A stretch of 64,000 nucleotides of DNA from Acidobacteriota bacterium (lineage in GTDB: Bacteria; Acidobacteriota; Terriglobia; Terriglobales; Acidobacteriaceae), in contig JAFDVQ010000011.1 in NCBI GenBank assembly GCA_018268915.1, forward strand, positions 248,001-312,000, written 5' to 3'. Shown in pieces: positions 37,272 to 46,025 of the stretch. The position numbers and the translations under genes were made by a program. The notes beneath the pieces were generated by a model. That model was not told the origin of the DNA. It searched no databases and worked only from the letters and a program-made list of their open reading frames with translations. Each line of letters starts with the position of its first letter. The stretch's first letter is position 1.

Positions 37272-37322
37272 ACGCGCAGGCTGCAGGAAAACTGGCTCAA
37301 TTTGTTTCGAGATTCTTTTCCG
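37272..37322. repeat. Conserved noncoding block, copy B
   Basis: It contains GCAGGAAAACTGGCTCAA and CGAGATTCTTTTCCGCC, matching copy A at 36314-36374 in order and orientation, without the 11-12 bp between the halves found in A. It lies 69-119 bp upstream of the start of the 275-residue secreted protein. Confidence 0.65.
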
Positions 37323-37473
37323 CCTGGACAGGCGAGATCGATTCTGACTCTCTTGCTGACGATTGACATGCCAATCATTCCTGCCTATCCTTTTCGTGAC
37401 CCTGCTGCTAAGCCCCTGCGCAGGAACGGCTTCCCACCAACCATCGCGAAATTTTCACTGAGGTGCCGTACTC

Positions 37474-40098
37474 TTGATCACTCCCGGCGACTGGCAGCGT
37501 GTCAAAGAGGCATTTCACTCCGCGGTTGAACTGGACCCCGACCAGCGCCAATCCTTCCTGGATGAATTTCGCGGTTCCGAACCGGAGCTCTATCGCGAAC
37601 TGGAGTCTCTTCTTGCCCACCAACAGCCGACAGTCAAGGTGTTTGACGATAAGGCGCTGCTCATAAACGGGCTTGTTCACGATGAGCAAGTCCCGTGGGA
37701 AGGGCGCAGGATCGGCGCCTATCAGGTCGTCGCTAAGATTGGCGAAGGCGGAATGGGGGCGGTTTACCAGGCCATCCGGGTAGATGACCATTACCTGAAG
37801 AACGTCGCCATCAAGGTTGTGCGCGCGGCGTGCGCCACGCAGCCATATCTGCAGCGCTTCCGAGGTGAGCGGCAGATCCTGGCGACGCTCGATCATCCGC
37901 ACATTGCCCACCTACTTGATGGGGGTGCGACCGAGGACGGCTTGCCTTACCTCGTGATGGAGTATGTCAGCGGTCTACCGATCGATGAATACTGCGATCA
38001 GCACAAGCTTTCTATCCAGGACCGTCTCAAGCTCTTCCTTAAGGTTTGTTCTGCTGTTGAGTACGCGCATCAGAAGCTCATCATTCATCGCGATCTGAAG
38101 CCGGCCAACATTCTTGTGACGCCTGAGGGCCAGCCTAAGCTGCTCGACTTCGGGATCGCGAAGCTCCTCGATCCGGAACTTTACTTTCAGACAGTTGATG
38201 CCGATGGCACGAATGCCTGGCCGATGACACCGGAATTTGCGAGCCCAGAGCAGGTCCGCGGCGATCAGATAACGACAGCAAGCGATGTGTACTCGCTCGG
38301 TGTTGTTCTTTATCGGCTAATGACCGGCCACGCCCCCTACGCTTTGCCGCGGACGGGGATGGGGCAGTGGGCACGCGTGATTCTGGAGACGGAACCAGAG
38401 CGTCCCAGCACCATCGTCGAGAGACCATCTGAAATTGGCGGAACGCAAGGGATTTCCAGACCCATCAAGCCGGATGAGATAGCCCAGGCCCGGGGCACGC
38501 GCGTACATGCACTCCGGCGCAGTCTAAGTGGGGACATCGACACTGTGGTGCTGATGGCACTGCGTAAGGACGCCACGCGGCGGTATGCCTCAGTGGAGCA
38601 GTTGGCGAACGACATACGCCGCACCCTGGAAGGTCTGCCGATCTCGGCACGGCCTGACACGATTACTTACCGCGTGGGTAAATACGCACGCCGTCATCGT
38701 GTGCTTGTCACAGCAGCTATCCTCGTTGTGCTTTCACTTGTGGGCGGAATGTTCACATCGCTGCGCCAGGCGCATATCGCGGAGCAGCAGAAGGCTGTTG
38801 CCGAGCAGCGCTTCAACGATATTCGCAACGTTTCCCACGATCTGATCTTCCAGATTCACGACTCGATCCAGTTCCTGCCCGGTGCTACGCCCGCCCGCAA
38901 GCTCGTTGTGCAGTCGGCGCTTCGTTATCTGAATACTCTGTCGAAGGATGCCCCCGACAACTTGTCGATTCAGCAGGAGATGGCCTCGGCATATGAGAAG
39001 GTAGGCGATGTTCAAGGCGGCATTGGTGCGGCCAACCTGGGCGATACGGCAGGTGCTCTCGACAGCTATAACAAGGCGCTTGAGATCAGGAAGAAGATTC
39101 TCGCGGCAATGCCGCACGATTCGGAAACTCGGGATGGACTCGCCCAGACTTATCAGCGCATCGGCAGAATCTATATGGACATGGGTCGTTATGATGACGC
39201 GGTTAAGATAGCCCAGAGCCACCTCGAACTCAGTAAGCGGATCGCGACCGACGCGACGGACAGCCGCAGAGCAAGATCGCGGCTCGCAACCTCTTACGAC
39301 GGAGTCGGCGATACACTTTCTGCACTCGGGCGATGGGATGAGTCTGTTAAGAATTATGAGGCAGCGTCGCAGATTTACAGGTCGCTTGCCGATTCCAGTT
39401 CGAAGCCTGAGGTTAACCGGAGCAATTGGGCCCTTGAGCGCAGGAAAATCGGCGGCATCCTCGAAGCTCGCGGCTCAGTGTTGCAAGCTCTCGCGGAATA
39501 CCGGCAGTCGTTGGATGTGGATCGCGAATTAGCAGAGGCGGATCCCCTCGATGCGTTCAGGGCGCGCGACCTTTCCATCGACTACACCAACCTTGGCGAT
39601 GCTCTTCTGAAAACGGGGGATGTCAACGGCGCACGGCAGAACTACAATCAGGCGCTTTCGATCGACCGCCGCCTGATGGCTGCAGATCCGTCCGATGCGT
39701 CAAGCCGGTATTATATGGTCTCGGACACCTACCGACTCGGCGACGCACTGCTCGAAGCTTCGAAACTGCCTGAGGCTGTATTGCAATACAAGCTCGCAGC
39801 GTCTCTGGCTGAAAAGAATGCGCACTCGGATCCCGAGAATGCAATGCTGCGCTCGGAGCTTGCCCGCGTCTACTCCAAACTTGCGAAGGCGCATTTTTCG
39901 ATTGCTACAACGGGGTCATTGCGCGGAAAGCAGAAACAGACCTCACTTGCAACTGCTCATTCAACATACGAAAAAAGCCTTGCCATCTGGCTCGATCTGC
40001 AGAAACGCGGCGCGATCCAGAGCCACGATCAGAAAGAGCCGGAACGCGTTGCCGAGGAGCTAAAAGTCTGTTCACAGCAGATGGAAGACCCTTCCTGA
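37474..40098 (+). CDS. Serine/threonine protein kinase with transmembrane helix and C-terminal TPR repeats
   Basis: An 874-residue Hanks-type kinase starting at TTG 37474 after GAGGTG. The kinase domain has the Gly loop GEGGMGAVYQ (from residue 90), Lys K114 in VAIKVV, HRDLKPANILV (H205, D207), DFGIAK (D225) and TPEFASPEQ, so it is catalytically complete. A membrane helix follows at about 409-428 (VTAAILVVLSLVGGMF). The outer part from about 440 to 870 is made of TPR-like helices (YNKALEIRKKILAAMPHDSE). It is convergent with an ECF sigma factor gene 11 bp away, a common partner for this kinase type. Confidence 0.94.
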   Translation: MITPGDWQRVKEAFHSAVELDPDQRQSFLDEFRGSEPELYRELESLLAHQQPTVKVFDDKALLINGLVHDEQVPWEGRRIGAYQVVAKIGEGGMGAVYQAIRVDDHYLKNVAIKVVRAACATQPYLQRFRGERQILATLDHPHIAHLLDGGATEDGLPYLVMEYVSGLPIDEYCDQHKLSIQDRLKLFLKVCSAVEYAHQKLIIHRDLKPANILVTPEGQPKLLDFGIAKLLDPELYFQTVDADGTNAWPMTPEFASPEQVRGDQITTASDVYSLGVVLYRLMTGHAPYALPRTGMGQWARVILETEPERPSTIVERPSEIGGTQGISRPIKPDEIAQARGTRVHALRRSLSGDIDTVVLMALRKDATRRYASVEQLANDIRRTLEGLPISARPDTITYRVGKYARRHRVLVTAAILVVLSLVGGMFTSLRQAHIAEQQKAVAEQRFNDIRNVSHDLIFQIHDSIQFLPGATPARKLVVQSALRYLNTLSKDAPDNLSIQQEMASAYEKVGDVQGGIGAANLGDTAGALDSYNKALEIRKKILAAMPHDSETRDGLAQTYQRIGRIYMDMGRYDDAVKIAQSHLELSKRIATDATDSRRARSRLATSYDGVGDTLSALGRWDESVKNYEAASQIYRSLADSSSKPEVNRSNWALERRKIGGILEARGSVLQALAEYRQSLDVDRELAEADPLDAFRARDLSIDYTNLGDALLKTGDVNGARQNYNQALSIDRRLMAADPSDASSRYYMVSDTYRLGDALLEASKLPEAVLQYKLAASLAEKNAHSDPENAMLRSELARVYSKLAKAHFSIATTGSLRGKQKQTSLATAHSTYEKSLAIWLDLQKRGAIQSHDQKEPERVAEELKVCSQQMEDPS

Positions 40099-40109
40099 GG
40101 AAAGGAACG

Positions 40110-40670
40110 CTATGCGCTCATTTCGCGGGTGAGCCAGGCCTTCGCCATGGCCCAGTCACGCTTTACGGTCGCAGGCGAGATTCCCAACACTTCTGCTGTT
40201 TCTTCAATCGAGAGCCCGGCGAAGAACCGCATTTCCACGATCTTCGCCTGTCCCTCGTCGAGCTTTGCCAGGCGATGTAGCGCGCCATCCAATGCGATCA
40301 CATCCAAGTCCCTTGCTTCGGCGATGGCCATCTTTTCATCGAGCGTCACTCTGAGTCCCTCTCCGCGTTTTGCGGCACTCCGGGCCCGCGCGTGATCGAC
40401 CAAAATCCGTCGCATCATCTGCGCTGCGATGCCGAAGAAGTGAGCCCGGCTCTGCCATTCGACGTTCTGGTCGATCAGCCGCAGGTAGGCTTCGTGGACA
40501 AGCGCTGTGCTCTGCAAGGTGTGCTCCGCGCGCTCGCGATGCAGGTAGCCTTTCGCAAGCCGCCGCAGCTCGTCATAGACCAGGGGCAGCAGCTGTTCCA
40601 TGGCCCTGGGATCACCATCTTTCCAACGCAGCAGCAAAACGGTGGCAGAGGAGATAGGGGGATTCGTCAT
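40110..40670 (-). CDS. ECF sigma factor (TIGR02999 type, likely kinase-regulated)
   Basis: A 186-residue ECF sigma factor starting at ATG 40670; the frame runs on upstream to 40790 with no support. Region 2.2 reads EHTLQSTALVHEAYLRLID, lacking the acidic residues (as in DAED) of ordinary ECF factors and carrying T51, S54 and T55 there. Region 4 has LSIEETAEVLGISPATVKRDW. In Vibrio EcfP the missing acidic motif is replaced by phosphorylation of a Thr by the kinase PknT. No anti-sigma is encoded nearby, whereas a kinase is convergent at 37474. Confidence 0.9.
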   Translation of the reverse strand: MTNPPISSATVLLLRWKDGDPRAMEQLLPLVYDELRRLAKGYLHRERAEHTLQSTALVHEAYLRLIDQNVEWQSRAHFFGIAAQMMRRILVDHARARSAAKRGEGLRVTLDEKMAIAEARDLDVIALDGALHRLAKLDEGQAKIVEMRFFAGLSIEETAEVLGISPATVKRDWAMAKAWLTREMSA

Positions 40671-40919
40671 GAATGAATTAGAAACTCGAGCCCGATGCGA
40701 TTGATTCTGCTGTCGCCATGCCGCTCCCACCATAACAGATGGAGAACCAGCTCCAGGTTTGGCAGGGGCAAATTCTACGACAGTTTCCAAATCTGTTTAC
40801 TTCTGCTGATTCAGCTTCTGCCATCCCGTGGTACGCGAGGTTCGGACTCACAGTTCTAACGAAGATGTTCGCTGACATTAAGGGGCTGGAATCGCGAGCA
40901 TGCTCGACCCTGAGAGTGC

Positions 40920-41489
40920 TCAGGAATTGAGATCTACCAAGCCCTCGGGGAGCGCCATTTCCACGTATTTCGCATCGACGTCGACCCGTCTCAGGTAGGC
41001 TTTTGCGAAGGGGACCAGAATCTCCTCCTTTGTGCGCTGACTGGATTTCACAACCAGCATTGCAACCGGCCCGGCGCTTCGATCGACGTCTTCAATCTCG
41101 CCGACCGTGAGGGGCTCTTTTCCGGCAACATCCAGCAGCGTGCAGCCGATCAGGTCTCCAATGTAGACATCGCCTTCCTTGAGTTGCGTGCGCTGGGCTC
41201 GCGGGATCGCGACGATGAATCCTGTCAATTCTTCGGCGGCCGAGATCGATCCCACTCCGGCAAAGTGCAGAACCACACCGCCCTTGTGCATCCAGTGATG
41301 CTTGAGTGTGACTTCGCGCGCGTTGCCAGACACATCTGCGCTGCCGGCTGAGGTGCCTTTCAGCAGCCAGAGCTGTCGTCTGTCTGAGAATTTTTCAGGG
41401 AAGTCGGTGAGGACCTCAGCGAAAACTTCACCTTTGCGGCCTTGTGTGCGCTTGATGCGCGCAAGCCACACCCATCTCTCTGGCGTCAT
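40920..41489 (-). CDS. rimM: Ribosome maturation factor RimM
   Basis: A PRC-barrel protein needed for maturation of the 30S subunit head; it binds ribosomal protein S19. The N-terminal RimM domain has WVWLARIKRTQGRKGEVFAE and the C-terminal PRC barrel has VYIGDLIGCTLLD and EILVPFAKAYLRRVDV. I list the ATG at 41489 (189 residues); a TTG at 41513 preceded by CAGGG could give eight more. It follows khpA and rpsP in the usual order, but the next conserved gene, trmD, is displaced. Confidence 0.96.
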   Translation of the reverse strand: MTPERWVWLARIKRTQGRKGEVFAEVLTDFPEKFSDRRQLWLLKGTSAGSADVSGNAREVTLKHHWMHKGGVVLHFAGVGSISAAEELTGFIVAIPRAQRTQLKEGDVYIGDLIGCTLLDVAGKEPLTVGEIEDVDRSAGPVAMLVVKSSQRTKEEILVPFAKAYLRRVDVDAKYVEMALPEGLVDLNS

Positions 41490-41534
41490 CGATTGCGTTC
41501 GAAGAGATGCCAAACCCTGAGGGGATGGAACATC

Positions 41535-41804
41535 CTACTCTTCGTCGTCCTCTTCCAGAATGTCGAGTGTGTAGCGGTGATGCAGCTTCATACTCACAGC
41601 ACCCAGAATTGTGCGTACTGAGCGGGCTGTTCGCCCCTGCTTCCCAATTACTTTTCCAACATCCCCAGGTGCCACCCTTAGCCGCAGAACGGTGTTTTCG
41701 TCCCGCTGGACTTTTTCAACTTCAACAGCGCCGGGTTCGTCTACCAAGGCCCGCGCGATTTCACGGACCAGATCATCTACTGCGACCATGTCAACTTGGG
41801 TCAT
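41535..41804 (-). CDS. khpA: KH-domain RNA-binding protein KhpA
   Basis: An 89-residue single KH domain protein, the usual length. The conserved KH loop is GDVGKVIGKQGRTARSVRTI, with a preceding LRVAP strand and an acidic tail ending EEDDEE. KhpA, often with KhpB, binds RNA in small-RNA regulation and cell-length control in Gram-positive bacteria. Its location between rpsP and rimM is conserved across many bacteria. Confidence 0.94.
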   Translation of the reverse strand: MTQVDMVAVDDLVREIARALVDEPGAVEVEKVQRDENTVLRLRVAPGDVGKVIGKQGRTARSVRTILGAVSMKLHHRYTLDILEEDDEE

Positions 41805-41952
41805 GAACTTGCCTCTGACCTAACTGTCCAAGGAGAAGCGACTTGGATCGGTGCGCCGATAGTATCAGCACACCCTATCTAAAGTCAGCATTTTGTGTGC
41901 GCAATGCCAAAAAATCTCGCGTACACTACCGCGTTTCGTGAAAGGAAAAATT

Positions 41953-42207
41953 TCAGGCGACGGCGGGCTCGGCGGCTGCGGCTGGGTTTTTGTCAACCAG
42001 CTTGGCCACAATGGGGGAGAACTGTGCGCCAACGCTACGCCAGTAGGCGATGCGCTCGTGCTTCAGGTCGACTGAAGCCGGGTTGGTACGGGGGTTGTAA
42101 GTCCCGACGACCTCGATCGAACGGCCGTTGCGGGCGCGGTCCTTCTCGATGACAACAACACGGTAGTAGGGCTGCTTGGGGGCGCCAACACGCGCCAAAC
42201 GAATCAT
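41953..42207 (-). CDS. rpsP: 30S ribosomal protein S16
   Basis: An 84-residue protein starting at ATG 42207 (MIRLARVGAPKQPYYRVVV), with RNGRSIEVVGTYNPRT and WRSVGAQFSPIVAKLV. The upstream frame to 42372 is not part of the family. The C-terminus ends in an Ala-rich tail. First gene of the rpsP-khpA-rimM set; its promoter region is 42208-42531. Confidence 0.97.
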   Translation of the reverse strand: MIRLARVGAPKQPYYRVVVIEKDRARNGRSIEVVGTYNPRTNPASVDLKHERIAYWRSVGAQFSPIVAKLVDKNPAAAAEPAVA

Positions 42208-42531
42208 CACCACGGCGATACAGGTCCTTTCAGTTTCCGGTGCTCTGTTGCAGTCTTTTCGGGAGTTGTCTGGCCGGGCATTGAAGCGTTCAGCCTGTTT
42301 CCACCCGGACTTCACTCGCGGTGCACCGGGGTCCCCGTGGATCGTCCTACCTCGGGGCGCAAGACACAACACCTAAGTATCGCCGATACAGACCGTTTCA
42401 GGCAAGCTGGTTCCGGTTTCGGATAGAGGTGCCCAAGGTGCAACAAATTGCTGAAAATAGCTGTCCTCAGCCCTGCGACTTGGGCATACTGATTTCAACC
42501 TTCAATACCTCAATCCAGGAGCCGCTGCGGC
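42208..42531. other. 324-bp divergent intergenic region upstream of rpsP
   Basis: It separates rpsP (minus) from the DUF695 gene (plus). It contains a weak minus-strand promoter candidate and the short perfect inverted repeat CGGGGTCCCCG near 42327. No gene was seen. Confidence 0.5.
42376..42405 (-). promoter_or_regulatory. Candidate rpsP promoter
   Basis: On the minus strand TTGCCT (-35, plus 42400-42405) and GATACT (-10, plus 42376-42381) are 18 bp apart. Both boxes match the consensus only partly. The start would lie about 160 bp before rpsP. Confidence 0.35.
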
Positions 42532-42993
42532 ATGTGGCCATTCTCCACGAAAGAGCCTCTAAGTCCTGACAAACTTCCCCTGCCCGATGCGTGGATTCAG
42601 CGCCAGACACACGATGAAATGGGCAGGACCATGTATGTCCGCGCCAATAGCTCTTTTAGTAAGTTCAAGGGAGTTACAGGGTATAGCCAATACGTCTCGC
42701 TCGCGGTGCCGATGACCGATACGACCCGTGCGGGGTTTCCGAACCCCGGCGAGGTGGAGGAGCTCAATCGGATTGAAAGCGATATCTGCGAGATCCTGGA
42801 GCAGAACCGGGAGTCCATTTTCGTCGCCACCACCACGATTCCTGGTATTCGCGATTTCATTCTCTATACCCGGAATGCCGACTCCCTGCAGAGAAAGTAT
42901 GACAACGACGTTCTGGCGCGCGTGTTCACCCACCGCATTCACTTGAAGATGCAGCCTGACCCGAACTGGAGCCTTTACCACAAGCTGCTTTAG
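42532..42993 (+). CDS. DUF695 domain protein
   Basis: A 153-residue cytoplasmic protein with the DUF695 pattern: VRANSSFSKFKGVTGYSQYVSLAVPM, then EELNRIESDICEILEQNRESIFVATTTIPGIRDFILYT. The family has no assigned activity. The ATG at 42532 has AGGAG nine bases upstream. It is divergent from rpsP and ends at a hairpin shared with the BON gene. Confidence 0.85.
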   Translation: MWPFSTKEPLSPDKLPLPDAWIQRQTHDEMGRTMYVRANSSFSKFKGVTGYSQYVSLAVPMTDTTRAGFPNPGEVEELNRIESDICEILEQNRESIFVATTTIPGIRDFILYTRNADSLQRKYDNDVLARVFTHRIHLKMQPDPNWSLYHKLL

Positions 42994-43031
42994 AGTACGG
43001 CCCGGTCTTTCTCAAGACAAAAACAAAATTG

Positions 43032-43055
43032 CGGCGGTTCTTTCGAACCGCCGCT
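43032..43055. terminator. Bidirectional terminator
   Basis: A perfect 10-bp stem (GCGGCGGTTC / GAACCGCCGC) with a TTTC loop, between the convergent DUF695 and BON genes. The minus strand continues AATTTTGTTTTTG, giving a good U tract for the BON gene; the plus side has CTTTGC. Confidence 0.85.
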
Positions 43056-43064
43056 TTGCATCAG

Positions 43065-43832
43065 TTACTCCTTCAGCTCAGAGTCGAGCGAAAGGTGGTT
43101 TGTCACGCTGAAGACACCCGGCACAAGGTTCGCCCGCGTGTAGGCCAGCTGGCGATCCATGTCGTTCAGCACGACGCCTGCGAGCTCGACGTGACCGTTC
43201 TCAACGATGATGCGAATTGGAGCCTGCGGATCCATCGCATACTTTCTGAGGAACGAATCACCGTAGATCGCCCGAGCCAGTTGCACGCGCAGACGATCAT
43301 CGTTGATGGAGACAGGCGCTACCTCAATCTCGTCGACAACTTCCTTCACGCCTGCAGTTGTAGAGACAATCGCCAGGGCTGAGTCGCGTCCAGCATAGTC
43401 GCGCGTATTCCCAGCGATGGTCACCACGCCGTTCTCCACGCCAACGCCGAGGTTGTTGAAGACAATTCCGTACCCCGTGCGATCGTAGCGCAGCTTCGTC
43501 GACAGGTTCTCACGCACCTCATCGTCGGCGATGCCAGCCCCGCCTACTTCAACGTGATTGCGGACGCCGTCCACGTTCTTGACCTTGCGCACGCGTTTTT
43601 CAGCGTTCACCTTGTCGATGTAGAGCGGCACCTCTCCACTGATGGTGACGATTCCGTCGTTGACTTCCGCCTTGACGGTGCGGAAGATCTCCTTCTTCTC
43701 AAGTTGCGCCGTCACAGCCGTCTGAATCTCTTTGTCCTGCTCCGCCTGGCGCGAACTCATCTGGGCTGTGGCCAGAGCGGGAAAACCCGCTCCGGCCACC
43801 ATCAACACGAGAGAATATAGCTTCCTTTTCAT
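43065..43832 (-). CDS. Periplasmic protein with three BON domains
   Basis: A 255-residue exported protein with a signal peptide ending about residue 23 (ALATA). Three BON domains lie at roughly 35-100, 105-170 and 178-250, marked by DGIVTISGEVPLYIDKVNAE, NGVVTIAGNTRDYAGRDSAL and NGHVELAGVVLNDMDRQLAY. BON domains (as in OsmY) bind phospholipid membranes and often appear under envelope or osmotic stress. The AAAGGAAAC site precedes ATG 43832. The gene ends at the 43032-43055 hairpin. Confidence 0.9.
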   Translation of the reverse strand: MKRKLYSLVLMVAGAGFPALATAQMSSRQAEQDKEIQTAVTAQLEKKEIFRTVKAEVNDGIVTISGEVPLYIDKVNAEKRVRKVKNVDGVRNHVEVGGAGIADDEVRENLSTKLRYDRTGYGIVFNNLGVGVENGVVTIAGNTRDYAGRDSALAIVSTTAGVKEVVDEIEVAPVSINDDRLRVQLARAIYGDSFLRKYAMDPQAPIRIIVENGHVELAGVVLNDMDRQLAYTRANLVPGVFSVTNHLSLDSELKE

Positions 43833-43946
43833 TTTTTTGTTTCCTTTCTCTATTCAGTTATTGCCTCTGCCGCATCTGGCTGCGGCTTTGGCCGTTCACT
43901 TACCTCGTTCAAACCAGAGGCTTCGCGCAATGTTTGGCGACAATCC

Positions 43947-44510
43947 TTAATCGTGCGAGGTGATCGCCAGTCCCGCCTGATGACCCTTCAGCTGCGCGCT
44001 GCCGTAGTCTGCTGTTGCATCGGCAACCTGAGCCAGCACCGTCGCCCGTTCATGAATGTTGGCGACGTATTGCTTGTAGTCCTGATCCGCTACTGGAACC
44101 AGTCCTGAGCCATCCGGATTGCGATTCTCAATCGCGGCAGTCGTATTCAGGGCCAGGTTCGAAGCCGAGGTCTTCATGTGGTCGATCGCGGTCTGATGCC
44201 AGTCCGGAAGCTCCGGCTTGAGTTCGGCGAGCCTATCGAATGCAGGCTGCAGGCTCTCATTGACGTGGTTCTTGATGTGCATCAGCCCATATTTGTGCGT
44301 CGCATTTGAGATATGGCCGGTGCGGCTCATCGAGTGCAGACGGTCGGCTTCTTTCTGAATCGCCAGGCTCGTGCGCTCGATATGCTGCGTCAGCTTCACG
44401 GCTTCCTTCCGTGCCTTGGATGGCTTGGTTAATTCGGTTGCGCTGAGTGCGCCAGGCAGCAACAGTGCGAGACCGAGTGCCAAAATCGTCGATTGTTTGA
44501 GTGTGCGCAT
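43947..44510 (-). CDS. Exported helical protein of unknown function, sigma-54-driven
   Basis: A 187-residue protein with a signal peptide (TILALGLALLLPGALSA). The mature part is almost entirely helical and His-rich (HSMSRTGHISNATHKYGLMH, NHVNESLQPAFDRL). I recognise no family. A GGGAGATAGGGAA ribosome site precedes the ATG at 44510. A clear sigma-54 promoter lies 44-61 bp upstream and the NtrB/NtrC-like operon is divergent, so this gene is the most likely direct target of that regulator. Confidence 0.82.
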   Translation of the reverse strand: MRTLKQSTILALGLALLLPGALSATELTKPSKARKEAVKLTQHIERTSLAIQKEADRLHSMSRTGHISNATHKYGLMHIKNHVNESLQPAFDRLAELKPELPDWHQTAIDHMKTSASNLALNTTAAIENRNPDGSGLVPVADQDYKQYVANIHERATVLAQVADATADYGSAQLKGHQAGLAITSHD

Positions 44511-44553
44511 TTCCCTATCTCCCTCTCGCCCTGATGTCGGGCTGCCCTAGTAT

Positions 44554-44571
44554 TTGCAGGAGGCATGCCAA
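44554..44571 (-). promoter_or_regulatory. Sigma-54 (-24/-12) promoter of the exported helical protein gene
   Basis: On the minus strand the sequence TTGGCATGCCTCCTGCAA has the diagnostic GG and GC elements exactly 10 bp apart (GG at 44568-44569, GC at 44556-44557). It sits 44 bp upstream of ATG 44510. The neighbouring NtrC-like gene encodes a sigma-54 activator. Confidence 0.8.
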
Positions 44572-44611
44572 ACCTAAGCTGTTTAGAATGTGTCTAGTGC
44601 GCTTGGCAGAG

Positions 44612-44660
44612 TGTCTGAAAATTCGAACAGATCGCCGATCTTGTCAAAAATTTTGAACGG
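44612..44660. promoter_or_regulatory. Candidate enhancer (UAS) sites for the NtrC-like activator
   Basis: Two related 19-bp direct copies, TGTCTGAAAATTCGAACAG (44612-44630) and TGTCAAAAATTTTGAACGG (44642-44660), are 30 bp apart. A 13-bp palindrome, AGATCGCCGATCT (44629-44641), lies between them. They are 40-90 bp upstream of the sigma-54 promoter on the far side from the gene, a usual UAS distance. Confidence 0.5.
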
Positions 44661-44714
44661 GGGGCGGCTGCACGGCGCATACTTGGCTAGGATTTTGCGA
44701 ACAGGATTCTGCGC

Positions 44715-46025
44715 GTGCCGAGTCGAAGAAAACGATCGAAGTCACCGGAGCTGCCGGATTTCCTAGCTTATCGGCAGCAGGAGCGAATCTTCGCCAGTCT
44801 TAATCTGGTTCTGCTGGTGTTCCTCTGCGTCGCACAGTTTGTCTGGGCCGCTTATCTCGGAACTCCGCATCCGCAGGTGCTCTCGCTTCTCGGCGTCGGC
44901 ATTGTCGCGAATTTTTCCGAGCTGATCTGGCTCAAGCGACGCAAAGAACTCAGCTCCTCCGCCGTCCTTCGTCTTACATGGACCATGATTGCGATTCATC
45001 TGGGAATCGCATTCGGCATCGCGTCCTACTCCTACAAGACAGATGTTCAGTATTTCGCGCTGATGATTCCCGCGATCCTGCAGGCCGCGTTCCGGTTCTC
45101 GGGAATCGCAACGGCTCTCACTGTCGCTGCCAGCGACGGGCTCATCTTCTTCTGGGTCTGGCACTACTTCCGCGTTCACCCGCCTGTTGATCCAAATAGC
45201 TATATCGAAGCCGGAACCGTGGCGCTGATCTTCGCGATTATGGGTTTCCTTGTGTGGGCGCTCGTCAATCACCTGCGCAGAAAAGAGCGGGAATTGATAC
45301 GGAGTCTGGATGAGCTCGAAAAGGCCGAAGCAAAACTACTCGAGGAAGAGAAACTCGCGGCAGTCGGACGCTTTTCAAGCGCGATTGCTCACGAGATTCG
45401 CAATCCAGTAGCCATGATCTCCAGCGCCCTGGTGACTGCTTCGAACCGAGAACCGGGATCGGAAGAAAACCGAGAGATGTATGACATCGCGACGAAAGAG
45501 GCGGCTCGTTTAGAACGACTGACGACGGATTTTCTGGCATATGCGCGGCCGCGATCTCCATCGATGGCGTTGAGCGATGTCTCCGATTCTGTCGGATATA
45601 TTGCTGAGATCTGCCGGCCCCGCGCCGCCGCGAACAACGTTCAGGTTGTCTGTCAGTGCGAGGCACCTCTTACGGCAGAGATCGATAGCGGCCAATTGCA
45701 GCAGGCGCTGCTGAATCTCGCGATGAATGCGGTGGAAGCGTCGGCGCCGGGAGGAACCGTGTTTTTGCGCGGACGCCGCGACGGCGTTCGCATCATGATC
45801 GAGATTGAAAACCAGAATGGTCCCATCGCCGCGAAGACAATCCCCTTGCTCTTCGAGCCATTCTTCACCACGAAATCAAGCGGCACGGGACTAGGTATGG
45901 GAATTGCACGCAACATTGCGATGGCGCATGGAGGGGATATCGTGCTCGCGCAAAACGACTCGAACGTGATCCGCTTTGTACTTTCACTTCCAGCAAGAGC
46001 GGAGAGAAGGGAAGACCTGGCTTGA
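44715..46025 (+). CDS. NtrB-type sensor histidine kinase
   Basis: A 436-residue kinase starting GTG 44715. About six membrane helices occupy residues 28-185, then a cytoplasmic linker helix. The phospho-acceptor is H226 in SAIAHEIRNPVAMISSAL, and the ATPase domain has LNLAMNAVEASAPGG and GTGLGMGIARN. The seven-residue HEIRNP box is the NtrB/AtoS type. It overlaps the next gene by four bases (its TGA lies within TTGA), showing translational coupling to its sigma-54 regulator. Confidence 0.92.
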   Translation: MPSRRKRSKSPELPDFLAYRQQERIFASLNLVLLVFLCVAQFVWAAYLGTPHPQVLSLLGVGIVANFSELIWLKRRKELSSSAVLRLTWTMIAIHLGIAFGIASYSYKTDVQYFALMIPAILQAAFRFSGIATALTVAASDGLIFFWVWHYFRVHPPVDPNSYIEAGTVALIFAIMGFLVWALVNHLRRKERELIRSLDELEKAEAKLLEEEKLAAVGRFSSAIAHEIRNPVAMISSALVTASNREPGSEENREMYDIATKEAARLERLTTDFLAYARPRSPSMALSDVSDSVGYIAEICRPRAAANNVQVVCQCEAPLTAEIDSGQLQQALLNLAMNAVEASAPGGTVFLRGRRDGVRIMIEIENQNGPIAAKTIPLLFEPFFTTKSSGTGLGMGIARNIAMAHGGDIVLAQNDSNVIRFVLSLPARAERREDLA

